NCBI RefSeq assembly: GCF_002104995.1
Contig: NW_024468265.1
Location: forward strand, 62,001 to 126,000
Length of the DNA: 64,000 bases
Origin: Linderina pennispora
Taxonomy: Eukaryota > Kickxellomycota > Kickxellomycetes > Kickxellales > Kickxellaceae
Direction: 5' to 3'
The notes beneath the pieces are model-generated. The model was not told where the DNA came from. It was given only the letters and a program-made list of their open reading frames with translations, and ran no database searches. The position numbers were made by a program, and so were the translations under genes. Shown piece by piece: positions 9,976 through 20,582 of the stretch (within the stretch, counting starts at the first letter, position 1; each line of letters begins with the position of its first letter).

Positions 9976-10521
9976 AGCGCTCGTTTCGGGAATTTTGCAA
10001 TAAGAATTTATTAACGGATTACGGATGCTGGATAGCTTTTTGCCAGTCGCAGCCGCTGGACTGAGGCAACTGTGGCTCCCCACGCTGTTTTTTCCCCTGC
10101 GCTCTGACTCAGACGATCGCCTTATTTTGCCGCCCGGCTACTGTTGCCCATGCGTGTGCAGTGAGTAGGAGGCGTCTTGGCTATTTTTGAGCCTGTGATG
10201 TCAGACAGCTGAAGAGAAACTGTGAACATAATAAAATCGAGACATGCTTGCAAAAATAGCCCAATGTCTGACCTGGCCAAGGCACGAGCAAAATAGAGTG
10301 GGCGGCGGTTCCTCACCCTCCACGATTCACATATAACCCAGTTAGTATTCCAGCAGCAAAGGGCATCTGCATAGTCTATTCATATCGGCGCCTTAAATAT
10401 TGCTGTGGCTCTTTGCATATACGGCCTGCTTTTTTTTTTTTTAATCAAAACGCCTCATTAGAGTTTCGCTCTGCCTTTCGTTATCATTCGTATAACAATA
10501 TCTCATATTGGGCTTATAAAT
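9976..10521. other. Intergenic between porin and sugar transporter
   Basis: Holds the porin 3' flank and the transporter promoter. There is a 12-T run near 10431 and a TATAAAT just before the transporter ATG, too close to act as its TATA box. No gene seen. Confidence 0.5.
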
Positions 10522-12208
10522 ATGGTGGCGCCACAGTCATCTACCAGCAGCACCAGCAGCGCAAAGACGACCAGCAGCGCGCGCAACACCGGCAAAAGCA
10601 AATCCACAGACAAGCCAGTGCCGCGTATCTTTGCTGTCGCGCTACATGACGTCGACAGCAACAAGTTCCAGGACTCACGCAACGCAGGGATCAGCTGGTA
10701 CGTGCTACTGTCAGCCCTGCTTGCGTCACTATCGGCCGTCAATGTTGGGTGGACATGCGGGGTGCTGAACATTGGCAAGTCGTCGATCTGCAACTTTGAG
10801 GGCGAGGACACCTCGGGGGCAGGACTTTCCCGAGCGCATCCAGTTCACCAGCAACACATGGATGCTAGCAGTGGGGATCATGGCGCTGGGTGGATTCCTT
10901 GGCGCGCTTCTGTCGGGCGGGATATCGGACAACATGGGGCGGCGCAACACGCTGGTGATCAACAACTGTCTGTTTTTGGCGGGCTCGGTGCTTCTGGGCA
11001 CAGCAACAACCTCAGTGCACTTTATCCTGGGGCGGTTCGTATCGGGCGTCGGCTGCGGCATCGCCTCGAGCGTCGTGTGCATGTACATTGGCGAGATTGC
11101 GCCGATCAAGCGGCGCGGGTTCTTTGGGTCGTTCTTCCAGCTGGCGGTCGTCCTGGGCATCATGGGCGCGCAGATTGCGTCGATGTTCCTGACGGGCCAC
11201 CCCGAGTGGCGGATCCTGGTGGCGATCCCGGGCGCCATTTCATTGATCCAGATCGTGCTGCTGCCGTTCCGCGTCGAGTCACCGGTGTATCTGATCAAGA
11301 CCCACCAGGTGAACGAGGCTCGGCATGCGCTGCTCAAGCTGCGTCGCGGCTACGACGTGTCGGCCGAGTGGCAGGACTGCATTGACGCATTGGATGAGGC
11401 GCGCGAGACGATCCCGACGACGGTCCGCCAGGAGGGCAAGGCCGGGCAGGGGGCCAGCGAGAGCGACGCGACGATCAAGGCGGCTGGTGGCGGGGAAAAG
11501 CCCAAGCCCCGGGCGGGGCTGTGGCGGACGATGCGTGGGCTGACCAAGGACGATCTGCGGCATCTGTTTGTGGTGTGTGTGGGCCTGATGGGATTGCAGC
11601 AGCTGTCAGGCATCAACGGAATCATATTCTACTCAAACTCGATATTCCTGGGCCTGTTCGACAATGCGCAGCCGATGGTGGCCAAGTGGGCGTGTGTTGG
11701 CGTGACTGCGTCAGCGGTGCCGGCGGTGCTGCTGTGTATGGTGTGGCTGGACAAGCTCGGGCGCCGGTCGATGCTTCTGGTCAGCTTCACCGGCATGGTG
11801 GTGGCCAGCGTGCTGATCTTCATTGGCATGTTCTTTGGCAAGGGCCTGATTGTGGTGGTGATGCTGTATATCTACTACTTCCTGTTCAATCTGGGCGTAG
11901 GCACGATTCCGTGGCTGTATCTGCCGGAGCTGGTGCCCGGGTATGCCTTGGGCGGCGTCATGGCGGTTGCATGTGCAGTCAACTGGCTGTTCTCGTTTGC
12001 CAGTGGGTTTGTGTTCCCGATGATCCAGTGGTACCTGGCACAGTACCAGTTCCTGCTGTTTGCCGGATTCTCCTTGCTCGGTGTGGTGTTCGTCATGCTG
12101 TATGCGCCCGAATCCGGCAGCAAGTCGGTCATGGAAGTGGTGGTCAAGCACCGAGGCCCAATGCACATTGTGGCCAAGAGGCGTGACTCTGGCGGACGCA
12201 TGTTCTAA
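10522..12208 (+). CDS. MFS sugar transporter (glucose/hexose type), one frameshift
   Basis: The gene starts at ATG 10522 and continues in the next frame to 12208, about 560 residues. Residues 1-45 are a Ser/Thr-rich cytosolic tail; TM1 is around ISWYVLLSALLASLSAVNVGW. The second frame carries the rest of the 12-TM sugar-porter fold: GRFVSGVGCGI near TM4, GEIAPIKRRG, QQLSGINGIIFYSNS in TM7, and DKLGRRSM. The usual PESPR after TM6 is VESPVYL and the C-terminal PETKG is APESGSK, so substrate is uncertain. The frames join at five G's (10815-10819); four would give SGQDFPERIQF and restore the family sequence. This looks like one extra G, as a read error or a recent mutation. Confidence 0.88.
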
Positions 12209-13326
12209 AAAAACCACGCTGTGCCTGCGACTTGCTGATAGACATACCTGGTTTTAAACTTTCCCTTCTGTTATTCATCCTTCTGTTCTTGCATATTTCC
12301 AAAATACACTTATTAGACAGCCGTTTGGACACCTGCTGCCATGCATCCTTGGCAGAGCATTGGTTTTTTGTCCAAACGCGTGACGCTGGTATTGTGAACG
12401 ACCCGGGGTGTGCTCCGTCCTGTTCCTATGCAAATGTGCGGCCAGCGCCTGCGGCCATTGGCTTGCAATGCAGACAATCAGCGGTGGGGGTGACCCACGG
12501 TAATGCAGATCGTCCAAACAGCGCAGAGGCGGGGGCTCATGTGAGAATACCCGTTCTAAGAGTGTAATTTGGAATCCATAGCTATGAGGCAATGATTGCC
12601 AAATGTCGCTCCACCGTACATCATTCACATGAGGTAGAAAGAGAAATAGTATGCCTGTGCCTCGATTTTGCTGTGGACGCAAGATTGGCAGGCAGCATGA
12701 CTTTGCAAATAGAACAGGTATGAGAATGCGGTGTAATGTTGTAATGGCACCATGGGGGATTGGCGGTGAGAAGGGAGAAGCATGAGTGAAAAATCTAAGC
12801 TAGACACCGAGCAAGCGAGAAATGCTGTGGTTGACCGAGAGCACACTTGAATGGGTTTCCATGGAAGAACACAGGCAGAAAAGCTACATTGTTTGCTTGG
12901 TCCGGGGCTGGGGACATAAACCGCTCGGTTGTTGCGTGTTTCTCCACAGACATTGCCGTGCATGTGCCCGGAATGTACATAAGCAGAACAAATAGAAAGA
13001 CGCTGGCTTGGGCGCTTTTCTTTACCTGCCGATCACTTGATCTTTTTTGCACCCGGTAGAGCAGGACGGCCGGGTCATTCTAGCTAGAATTGGGCAAAAG
13101 AAAGAGAAAAATAGTGCGAGCCAATTGGAGTTTTTGGCCATACGCACTGATTTTTGTTCGTAGCGTGGGCGCCCAGGAACATCAGCCAGCAGAGCGTACA
13201 TAAATGCCAGTAGGGCTCGCCAAACCGCCCCGTTTTTTCCTCTCCGCCCTTTATTTTCCAAAGCAGCAGGCGTCATTATTCCCTTCCCTTTTTATAATAG
13301 GCTAATACGTTTCATAATTATCTATA
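12209..13326. other. Intergenic, no gene seen
   Basis: About 1.1 kb between two plus-strand genes. Open frames are short and overlap in all phases without motifs. A GGTAGAGCA string near 13055 resembles a tRNA D-arm, but no cloverleaf can be built around it. The last 100 bp are pyrimidine-rich with TTTATAATAG, probably the KHA1 core promoter. Confidence 0.5.
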
Positions 13327-16074
13327 ATGGCTGGCGGCAGCGCACCACCCAGCATCATCTCGGGTCGCAACCCGATCGCCTACACGACCAGCAGCCCGTT
13401 GACGCTGTTCATCGTCCAGATCCTCATCATTATTTGTATCACGCGCGGGCTGCATCTGATATTCAAGCGCATAAACCAGCCGACCGTCATCTCTGAGATT
13501 CTGGGCGGCATTATGCTTGGCCCGACGGTGCTCGGGCGGTGGAAGGCGTTCAGTACCAACGTGTTCCCGAAAGATTCGATGGTAAACCTGAACCTGGTGG
13601 CGAACTTTGGTCTGGTGCTGTTTCTGTTCATGGTAGGGCTCGAGCTGGACCCAAAGATCCTCAAGCGCAACTTGCATCGCAGCGTGGCGATCAGTGTGGC
13701 AGGGATGATCCTGCCGTTTGCACTGGGCATAGCGACCAGCTACGCCTTGTTCCATATGATCGAGAAGGAGGGTAGCTTCGTGAACTTTATGCTGTTCTGT
13801 GGCGTGGCCATGGCAATCACGGCGTTTCCTGTGCTGGCGCGGATTCTGACTGAGCAGAATCTGCTCAAGACCACGGTTGGCTCGATTTCGATTTCGGCGG
13901 CAGCCATTGACGACGTGGTGTCGTGGTGTCTACTGGCACTGGTGATTGCGCTGACGAATAATGGCTCGGGGTTGAGCGCGCTGTGGGTGTTCTTGGTGGG
14001 TCTGGGGTGGACACTGTTTGTTCTGTTTGCAGTGCGGCCGGTGTATTTCTGGTATCTGCGTCGCAACGGGTGTTTGCAGGGGCGCGAGCCATCGCAGATG
14101 GTGCTGTTTGTGACGTTCTTTTTGGTACTGGTGTCGGCGTACTTCACGGACATTATCGGGATCCACGCGATCTTTGGCGGGTTCTTGGTGGGCGTTATTG
14201 TGCCGCACGACGGCGGGTTCGCAATCAGGGTGACGGAGAAGATCGAAGACATGGTGCAGATATTCTTCCTGCCGATATACTTTGCCCTGTCTGGCCTGAA
14301 CACGAACCTGTCGGATCTGAATGACGGCAAGACGTGGGGGCTGCTGATTCTGATTTGCTTTGTGGCGTTCTTTGGCAAGATCGTTGGATGCACACTGGCG
14401 GCCAAGTGGAGCGCGTTTACGTGGCGCGAGTCGCTGACGATCGGGTTCCTGATGAACTGCAAGGGCCTGGTGGAGCTGATTGTGCTGAATATCGGGCTGC
14501 AGGCCGGTGTTATCAATACCCGGATTTTCACCATGATGGTGGTCAAGGCCTTGGTTACGACGTTTGTGACGACGCCGGCGGTCATGTGGCTGTACCCGCC
14601 GCAGTACCAGGAGCGCATTGAGGATCCGCATGCCAAGGCACGCGAGTCCAGTGCGCCGTCGACCGGTGCGCCAATGAGCCTGCTGGTGGTACTGAGCCGG
14701 CTGCAGCAGGTGCCGTCACTGATGACGTTGCTCGGGTACCTCCATGGGAAGAACAGCGCTGGGGGCATTGTGCGGCCGCTGCGTGTGTTTGCGCTGCGGC
14801 TGCTGGAGCTGACCGGGCGCAACTCGTCGGTAATGCACCAGTACGAGTCGGAGGCGCGCGTGGTGACGGATCCGGTGATTTCGGTGTTCCGGGCTTTTGC
14901 ACGGGTGGCCGACTTGGTCTTCCACGGGTCGCTGTCACACAGCGACCAGGAGCATTTCGTCGACGCCGTGATCGGTAGCGCGCGCGACGCGGATGCTGAA
15001 CTGACGATCGTGTCGGCGTTTGGGCGCGGCAGCGGGCAGCCTGAGGAGGGAGCAATGACGCCCGGGTGGTTTTCCAGCATGGGCTGGGGCTTCACGACCC
15101 TGCAGCAGGCCGAGTTCATCTCAGGCCTGTTCAATAAAGCGCCTGGCCACATCGGCGTGTTCATTGACCTGGGATTGTCTGACGGCAGCGAGCTGGCAGC
15201 CCTGGCGGATGCACCCAAGAGCCATGAGGCGCCGCGTATCGTGGTGCCGTTCTTTGGCGGTTCGGATGACCGCTTGGCGCTGCAACTGGCTAGCGAACTG
15301 TGCGTGAACGCGAACGTGCAGGTTGTTGTGTGGCGGTTTGTCAAGGCCAGCGCGCCAACCAGCCAGGACGTCGTGCTGAGCGAGGAGCGGTTCCCAGCAC
15401 GACCGGCGATTCCCAGTTCGCCAGCGGCGGTGCAGACCAAGGGCGGGCTCAAGAACGAGGTTGACCCCTGGGCACAGACGCTTAAGGAAGCTGAGAGGCA
15501 GAGCCTTGAAGCCATGGCCACCAGGGTCGATGAGGGGAGCGGGCAGGAGGATGCGGTCTTTATTGACCAGCTTTTGCAGCCGCGCAGTGCGTCCCTGCTG
15601 GGGTCGCCAGTGCATAACCCCCTGCCGGAGACTAATGTACCAGCACTGCAGCTTGATGGGGCTGCAGACGACAGCGGGCTACGCAAGAAGATCACGCAGA
15701 AGCTGTGGTTCCGCAATGCATCCCACGAGACCGCTGGGACCGCTGGGACCGCTGAGACCAACGAGACCGCTGGGGTATTGGCCACACAGTTCGCAAACAC
15801 GTCACTGGAGACAATCGCTACGGCGACGCCACTGCAGACGCTGTTGCTGCGGGCGCGTGGATTGGCGCGGAACGATCTGATTGTGTGTGGGCGCTCCCTG
15901 GGCACAGGGTATTTTGCGCTGGAGCTGCAGAAACACAGACCCGCAGGCCACACATTCACGAAGCCCGAGCGGCAGCGTGCCCTAGGCGTGGTGCCGGAGC
16001 ACCTTCTGGGATTCGGCACGTCCGCCAGTATTCTGGTGGTGCAGTCGCAGTCGGAGTCGCACAAGTCAGTTTAA
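13327..16074 (+). CDS. KHA1-type K+/H+ antiporter (CPA2 family)
   Basis: 915 residues, one exon. Residues about 20-430 hold twelve predicted membrane helices of the Na+/H+ exchanger fold. NQPTVISEILGGIMLGPTVLG and the ISISAAAIDDVVSWCLLAL segment carry the paired acidic residues of the CPA2 ion site. FGGFLVGVIVPHDGGFAIRVTEKIED is typical of fungal Kha1 and plant CHX proteins. The C-terminal half is a soluble regulatory region with universal-stress-protein-like segments (for example HIGVFIDLGLSD and RIVVPFFGGSDDRLALQLASEL). Expected place is an endomembrane such as Golgi, setting pH and K+. Its stop is 13 bp from the corrected stop of the convergent downstream gene. Confidence 0.94.
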   Translation: MAGGSAPPSIISGRNPIAYTTSSPLTLFIVQILIIICITRGLHLIFKRINQPTVISEILGGIMLGPTVLGRWKAFSTNVFPKDSMVNLNLVANFGLVLFLFMVGLELDPKILKRNLHRSVAISVAGMILPFALGIATSYALFHMIEKEGSFVNFMLFCGVAMAITAFPVLARILTEQNLLKTTVGSISISAAAIDDVVSWCLLALVIALTNNGSGLSALWVFLVGLGWTLFVLFAVRPVYFWYLRRNGCLQGREPSQMVLFVTFFLVLVSAYFTDIIGIHAIFGGFLVGVIVPHDGGFAIRVTEKIEDMVQIFFLPIYFALSGLNTNLSDLNDGKTWGLLILICFVAFFGKIVGCTLAAKWSAFTWRESLTIGFLMNCKGLVELIVLNIGLQAGVINTRIFTMMVVKALVTTFVTTPAVMWLYPPQYQERIEDPHAKARESSAPSTGAPMSLLVVLSRLQQVPSLMTLLGYLHGKNSAGGIVRPLRVFALRLLELTGRNSSVMHQYESEARVVTDPVISVFRAFARVADLVFHGSLSHSDQEHFVDAVIGSARDADAELTIVSAFGRGSGQPEEGAMTPGWFSSMGWGFTTLQQAEFISGLFNKAPGHIGVFIDLGLSDGSELAALADAPKSHEAPRIVVPFFGGSDDRLALQLASELCVNANVQVVVWRFVKASAPTSQDVVLSEERFPARPAIPSSPAAVQTKGGLKNEVDPWAQTLKEAERQSLEAMATRVDEGSGQEDAVFIDQLLQPRSASLLGSPVHNPLPETNVPALQLDGAADDSGLRKKITQKLWFRNASHETAGTAGTAETNETAGVLATQFANTSLETIATATPLQTLLLRARGLARNDLIVCGRSLGTGYFALELQKHRPAGHTFTKPERQRALGVVPEHLLGFGTSASILVVQSQSESHKSV
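15728..15772. repeat. 9-bp tandem repeat in the KHA1 tail
   Basis: Four to five imperfect 9-bp units encode a Thr/Ala/Gly/Glu run (residues near 802-815) in the cytosolic tail. It keeps frame and sits in a disordered linker. Confidence 0.7.
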
Positions 16075-16087
16075 GCTTATTCAGTGT

Positions 16088-16481
16088 TTATTTACTCATT
16101 AACTGTGCTAGCTCATCGACAGTTGTATTCAGTGCCTTCTGCTGGTTCTCGTATGCCAGCGCCATGGCCTCGCGCTCCTCCTTTTGCCTTGTTTAGAAGC
16201 TGTGCGTTGGTCGGTATAGGCGCAGTTCCGCGCAGGCGCTCGGACAGATCTTTATCTTCTAGAAGCGAGCGGTCGAGGGCCATGCGGACGTCGCGGCGGC
16301 CGGCAGTGTGCTTTGTGGAGGCGTAGGAGGGCGCAAGGGCGGCTTTCAAATGCTTCATCTGTTTCCGCCGGGCCTTGAGCTCGTCATGTGTGGTTTTGCC
16401 TACGTGCGCAGTGCGCTTGGTGGTCTGTAGTTTGCGCTTGAGCGCGAGTTTCTTGTCGGCAGTCTTTTTGTGTGCGCCCAT
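16088..16481 (-). CDS. Small highly basic protein, probably nucleolar; one frameshift
   Basis: Starts MGAHKKTADKKLALKRKLQT at ATG 16481. The uncorrected frame ends at 16113 with an unnatural tail. One base fewer at 16187-16188 gives a coherent helical C-terminus, NKQKEEREAMALAYENQQ then LAQLMSK and TAA at 16088-16090, about 130 residues in all. It is rich in Lys/Arg at the N-terminus, has GRRDVRMALDRSLL in the middle, and a coiled-coil-like end. This is the look of small ribosome-biogenesis factors, but I do not recognise the family. An alternative to the extra base is a short intron, though no good donor is visible. Tail-to-tail with KHA1. Confidence 0.65.
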
Positions 16482-16749
16482 TTGGAATAAAGAAAAAAAA
16501 AAGTGAGAAAGCTATGAAAAGAGAGCTGCAAAAAAAATAGCCATTTGGGTGCACTTGAGTGGGGACATTTGATCGCATGATCGAGGGGATCAGTAGCGAT
16601 GACTTTTTTGCTTCTGCCTGCTCCAGCTCTGGCCTCTCTTTCCAGAACGCGACGAGTGTCGGTTTTCTTCGCCTTGCAAATTTTATTCCCTTTTATTTTC
16701 CCAATTAGATTATACTATAGCTCCTTCACATAGTTCTTGAGATTTAGGA

Positions 16750-19700
16750 ATGAGCGACCAGAACCCCACCACAGATGGCGGGCTTGCTTCGGCCGAAGAG
16801 CGCGTCAACGAGAGGCTTCGGGCGGACAGCAAATTCCCGACGCTTACAGAGCTTCTCCACAGTAAGTGACAGAAAAGCACTAGCATTGTGTATGGCGGCC
16901 ATCTCTTCTTTCTTGTGGTCTAAACGCGCGTTATATTTTAGCTTCTTCTTCCAGCGAGTACTCGCAGGCCAACCCGGCCTCCTGGCAGATAGTGACAAAG
17001 CAGCGGTTGATTGCGCTGCCAGACGCCTTGTTTGAGCAGTACGACCTGTTGGAGTGCCGGTGTTTCATGGGGCTGTTTCCAGAGATCCAGCGGGCGTGGA
17101 TTACAGTGGACCACCGGCTGTTTCTGTGGAACTACGAGGACGAGTCGGACTTTTACTCGTTCGAGGACCAGGAGCAGATAATTGTCAGTGTGGCGCTGGT
17201 GAAGCCCAAGCCGGGTGTGTTTATCGACTCGATAAAGTACGTGTTGGCGGTGGCGACGCCGCTGGAGGTGTTTCTGCTGGGCATTAAATACGAGGAAGCG
17301 GGACGCGGCGGCTCCGTATCGCTGTTTGCGACGCAGATTAGCGTGCCGGCTGACAGCGTGGCGATGACCAGCATGGTGGGCACAGAGGCAGGGCGGATCT
17401 TCATGGCAGGCAATGACGGCGGGCTGTACGAGTTCGAGTACCAGGCCGAGGACAGCTGGCTGCGGCGGCGCTCGAAGAAGGTCAATCTGACGGCCAGCGT
17501 GGGGTCGTATTTCCTGCCGTCGTTCTGGCACATGCACCGCGAGAAGCCAGCGCTCAGCATGGCGGTGGACAATGAGCGGCATCTATTGTATGTGCTGCTG
17601 CAGGACGCGTCAATCAAGGTGTTCTGGCTGGGCCATAATGGCGGGGAGTTTGTGCTGGCGCACCACCACAAGACGGTGGGCAATGCAGCGGCGCTGCTGT
17701 GTCCACAGATCAATGAGGGCCGCGAGCTGGAGGTGGTGTCGATGCACGTGATTCCTACCAGCGAGTCGCGCGCCATCCATCTGGTGGCGGTGACGGCCGG
17801 TGGCTCACGGCTGTACTTTTCGACGCTGCCGCGCGTGCAGTGGTACAGCGCAAATGTGCAGATGCCCGCGGTGTTTGATCTGGTGCACGTGCGGCTGCCG
17901 CCCGACAGCCGGCCAGTGGCCATGCAGCTACCGCATCTGCGGGCGCCCACGCTTTCAGTGCACTGCTCGTTGTATAGCCACGGGACAGTTCTTTTAGCCC
18001 ACGAGCTCAACGACGACCACGACGCGATCCTGGCCGGGGCGCCGGACTGCGCTTTGGCGTTGCGGCGCCAGGTGACGCAGCCACGGCAGATTCTGTGCGA
18101 GTTTGCGGCCGAGTCGCGGATCGAGGGCCGCACATGGGCGATGGCCGAGCTGGCGGGCGACGAAAACACGAATGATCTGGCCACGGTCTCGGGCATCCCA
18201 ACGCGTCATTTCGCGGTGCTCACCAATGCTGGCGTCAGCGTGCTGGCGAAGCAGCGGCCCGTAGATATGTTCCGGGCGCTGATTACGCAGCCGGCGCTGC
18301 CCGAGGCGCAGCTGAAGCAGTTTGTTGATGCGTTTGGTCTGGCCGAGGTCTGTGCCATGTGCTTTACCATTCTGTGCACTGACGATTTCACACAGACCAG
18401 CGCCCAGGCCGTGACTGCCGCGCGTCGTATGCTGTTTGAGTTTGGCGGCATCCCGCGCTACGCCGAAACGAAGCTCTTGTTTGAACCCCCCACGGCTCCA
18501 ACAGTTCCATTGTCGGAACAGCCGGCAGCGCAGCGCAAAATCGAGCTGAGCGGGCGCCATGACGGGCTGGTGATCTATGTCTCGCGCATCCTGCAGCCCG
18601 TGTGGCAGGAGCTGGCCACAGTCCTGCGAAAGGACGCCATGAACAAGCACCATGTGGAAATCGGCATTGACGCTGCGCGGCTCCTGGGCGTGCAGCAAAG
18701 ACTGCAGAGGCTGCAACATTTCCTGACCACCAACCAACGGTTCGTCCCGGATCAGATCAATCAGCTGGCCGAATCCCTGCAGCAGACGCCCGAGGGCAAT
18801 GTCAGTGCGTGCTGGCAAGCCGAGGCCCAGTCCCTGGCGTCCCTGTATGATCTGGTGGTGCTGGCCATCGAGACCATCTCGCTTTTGAGCCTGATCCAGG
18901 ACTTTGATCTGCCGAGGATTAGCGCCGAGGCCATGAGCTCGGAAAAGCGCTCGGAACTCAGCGACCTGAAGTTCCACACCCTGGTGTGCACCAAGGGCGG
19001 CCGGGAGGCGTGCCGTGCATTGATTGTGGCGGTGATCAATGCCCAGATCAAGCAGCATTCCAGCATTGCCAGCATCAGCGATGCACTGCGCTTGCGCTGC
19101 GCCAGCATCTTCTCTGCCCAGGACGTCTCCCTATACAAGGCCATGGAGCTGCTGAATCTGGCGTCGGAGGCGAGCGAGCCGGCAGAGCAGCGCGAGCTGG
19201 CTAATAATGCGTTGGAGCTTTTGCGCGATATCTCGGGCACTTTGGTTCTGGACAATGTCCGGTATGTGTTTGGACGGTTTGTCAAGCTCAATATGCGTGC
19301 GCAGGCCGTCGATTTGGCATTGATGTGCGCCAAGGGCGTGGACCCGAAAGACCAGGCCCTGGCGTTCTGGCGCGACCGGGCGCCCGCCAACGACAAGCGC
19401 CAAGAACTGTACGAGTTCCGCACCTCGTGCTACCAATTGGTTCTGGATGATCTTGCCGAGACCGCCAATGTCTCCATGCTGCGCCTTTTGCCTACTGACG
19501 ACGCGCTGTTCTGCTTCCGCCTGTACGACTGGCTGCTGGACCGCGGCCAGACCACCACCTTGTATGAACTGGGTGGACCGCTGCTGGAGGAGTATTTCGC
19601 GGTGGCCGACCAGCGCGACATGCTCTGGCACTTGTACGTGCACGAGGGCCGGTTTGCCATGGCCGCCGTGGTGCAGCGCGACTTGGCGTGTCAGCCCGGC

Positions 19701-20504
19701 GATCTAAAGCTGGCTAGACGCATCGAGTACCTGTCGTTGGCTATCAGCAATGTGAAGATTGCCATTGACCAGATGGACAAGGACGACGAGGCCTCCGACC
19801 AGCTCGCGCGCGTTTTGCGCGAGACCGAAGACATGCTGGAGGTTGCCCAGACGCAGATGGAGCTGCAGCGCCTGGCACAAAGCCACACGGAGGTGGCCAA
19901 GAGACTGGACCGGCAGCTGTATGACGTCAGTGCCTTGTACCAGGACTTTGCCGAGCCCCTGCAGCTGCCCGAGGCCAAGCTGCTGATCTTCAAGGTCTCG
20001 TGTCATGATGACCCGGAGCAGGTCGCCGAGGTCTGGGAGGAGCTTTTGCGGAGCACATTGTCCGACCCGCTGCGCACCGGGCTGATGGCCGTGGCTGCAA
20101 AGATCTCGGAGCTGGTCCCCCGCCTGCTGCCCTCGTCTAGTGCAGTGCCGGTGAATGGGCTTGTTGCGGTTCTGGTTAGGCTGGCGAACGAGCGGCCGGC
20201 GGAGTATGTGCCGGGCTATATCTGCGACTCCCTGGTGTTGGCGGGCGTGCCGTACCAGGCGGTGTTTGAGTCGCTGGTGCGCGTGCATCGCAGATTGGCT
20301 GGCGACCCGAGCCTGGCTGAGATGCTGGTGCGCGAGGTCGTGTATCTGGCTGGGGCCTGGCTTGCCAGCGCCGGTGAGGATGTGCCGACTATGTATGTGG
20401 ATGAGGTCATCAGCCAGTACATTGTCCAGGCGAATGTTGCCAAGAACCAGGCGCTGCAGAGCGACTTGCTCAAGGCGCAGGAGAAGGTCCGCCAGGTGCT
20501 CTGA
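16750..20504 (+). CDS. Nucleoporin NUP155/NUP170/NUP157 (inner-ring scaffold)
   Basis: Two exons, 16750-16861 and 16942-20504, give 1,224 residues. The 80-bp intron uses GTAAGT and TTTTAG; this acceptor, not the CCAG 13 bp further on, keeps phase and gives LLHTSSSSEYSQANP. The N-terminal half is the Nup133/Nup155 beta-propeller, with CRCFMGLFPEIQRAWITVD, LFLWNYEDESDF, VALVKPKPGVF and GRIFMAGNDGGLYEFEYQ, all close to animal NUP155. The C-terminal half is a helical solenoid. The protein anchors the pore inner ring to the membrane and to other scaffold nucleoporins. Length is slightly below the 1,390 or so of animal NUP155. The frame is fully open over 3.5 kb. Confidence 0.95.
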
Positions 20505-20582
20505 AGGGTCATTTTTAACATATAAATCGATTTTGTGCTTTTGGCTTTTTGGTATCTACGAAGAAAGAAGGCTATGGCCTTG

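Noticed and set aside
13050-13080. tRNA-like GGTAGAGCA string
   Set aside because: No acceptor stem, anticodon arm or T-loop can be paired around it.
13740-16064. 774-codon minus-strand open frame
   Set aside because: Antisense shadow of KHA1; composition is Ser/Arg/Thr-rich without any domain.
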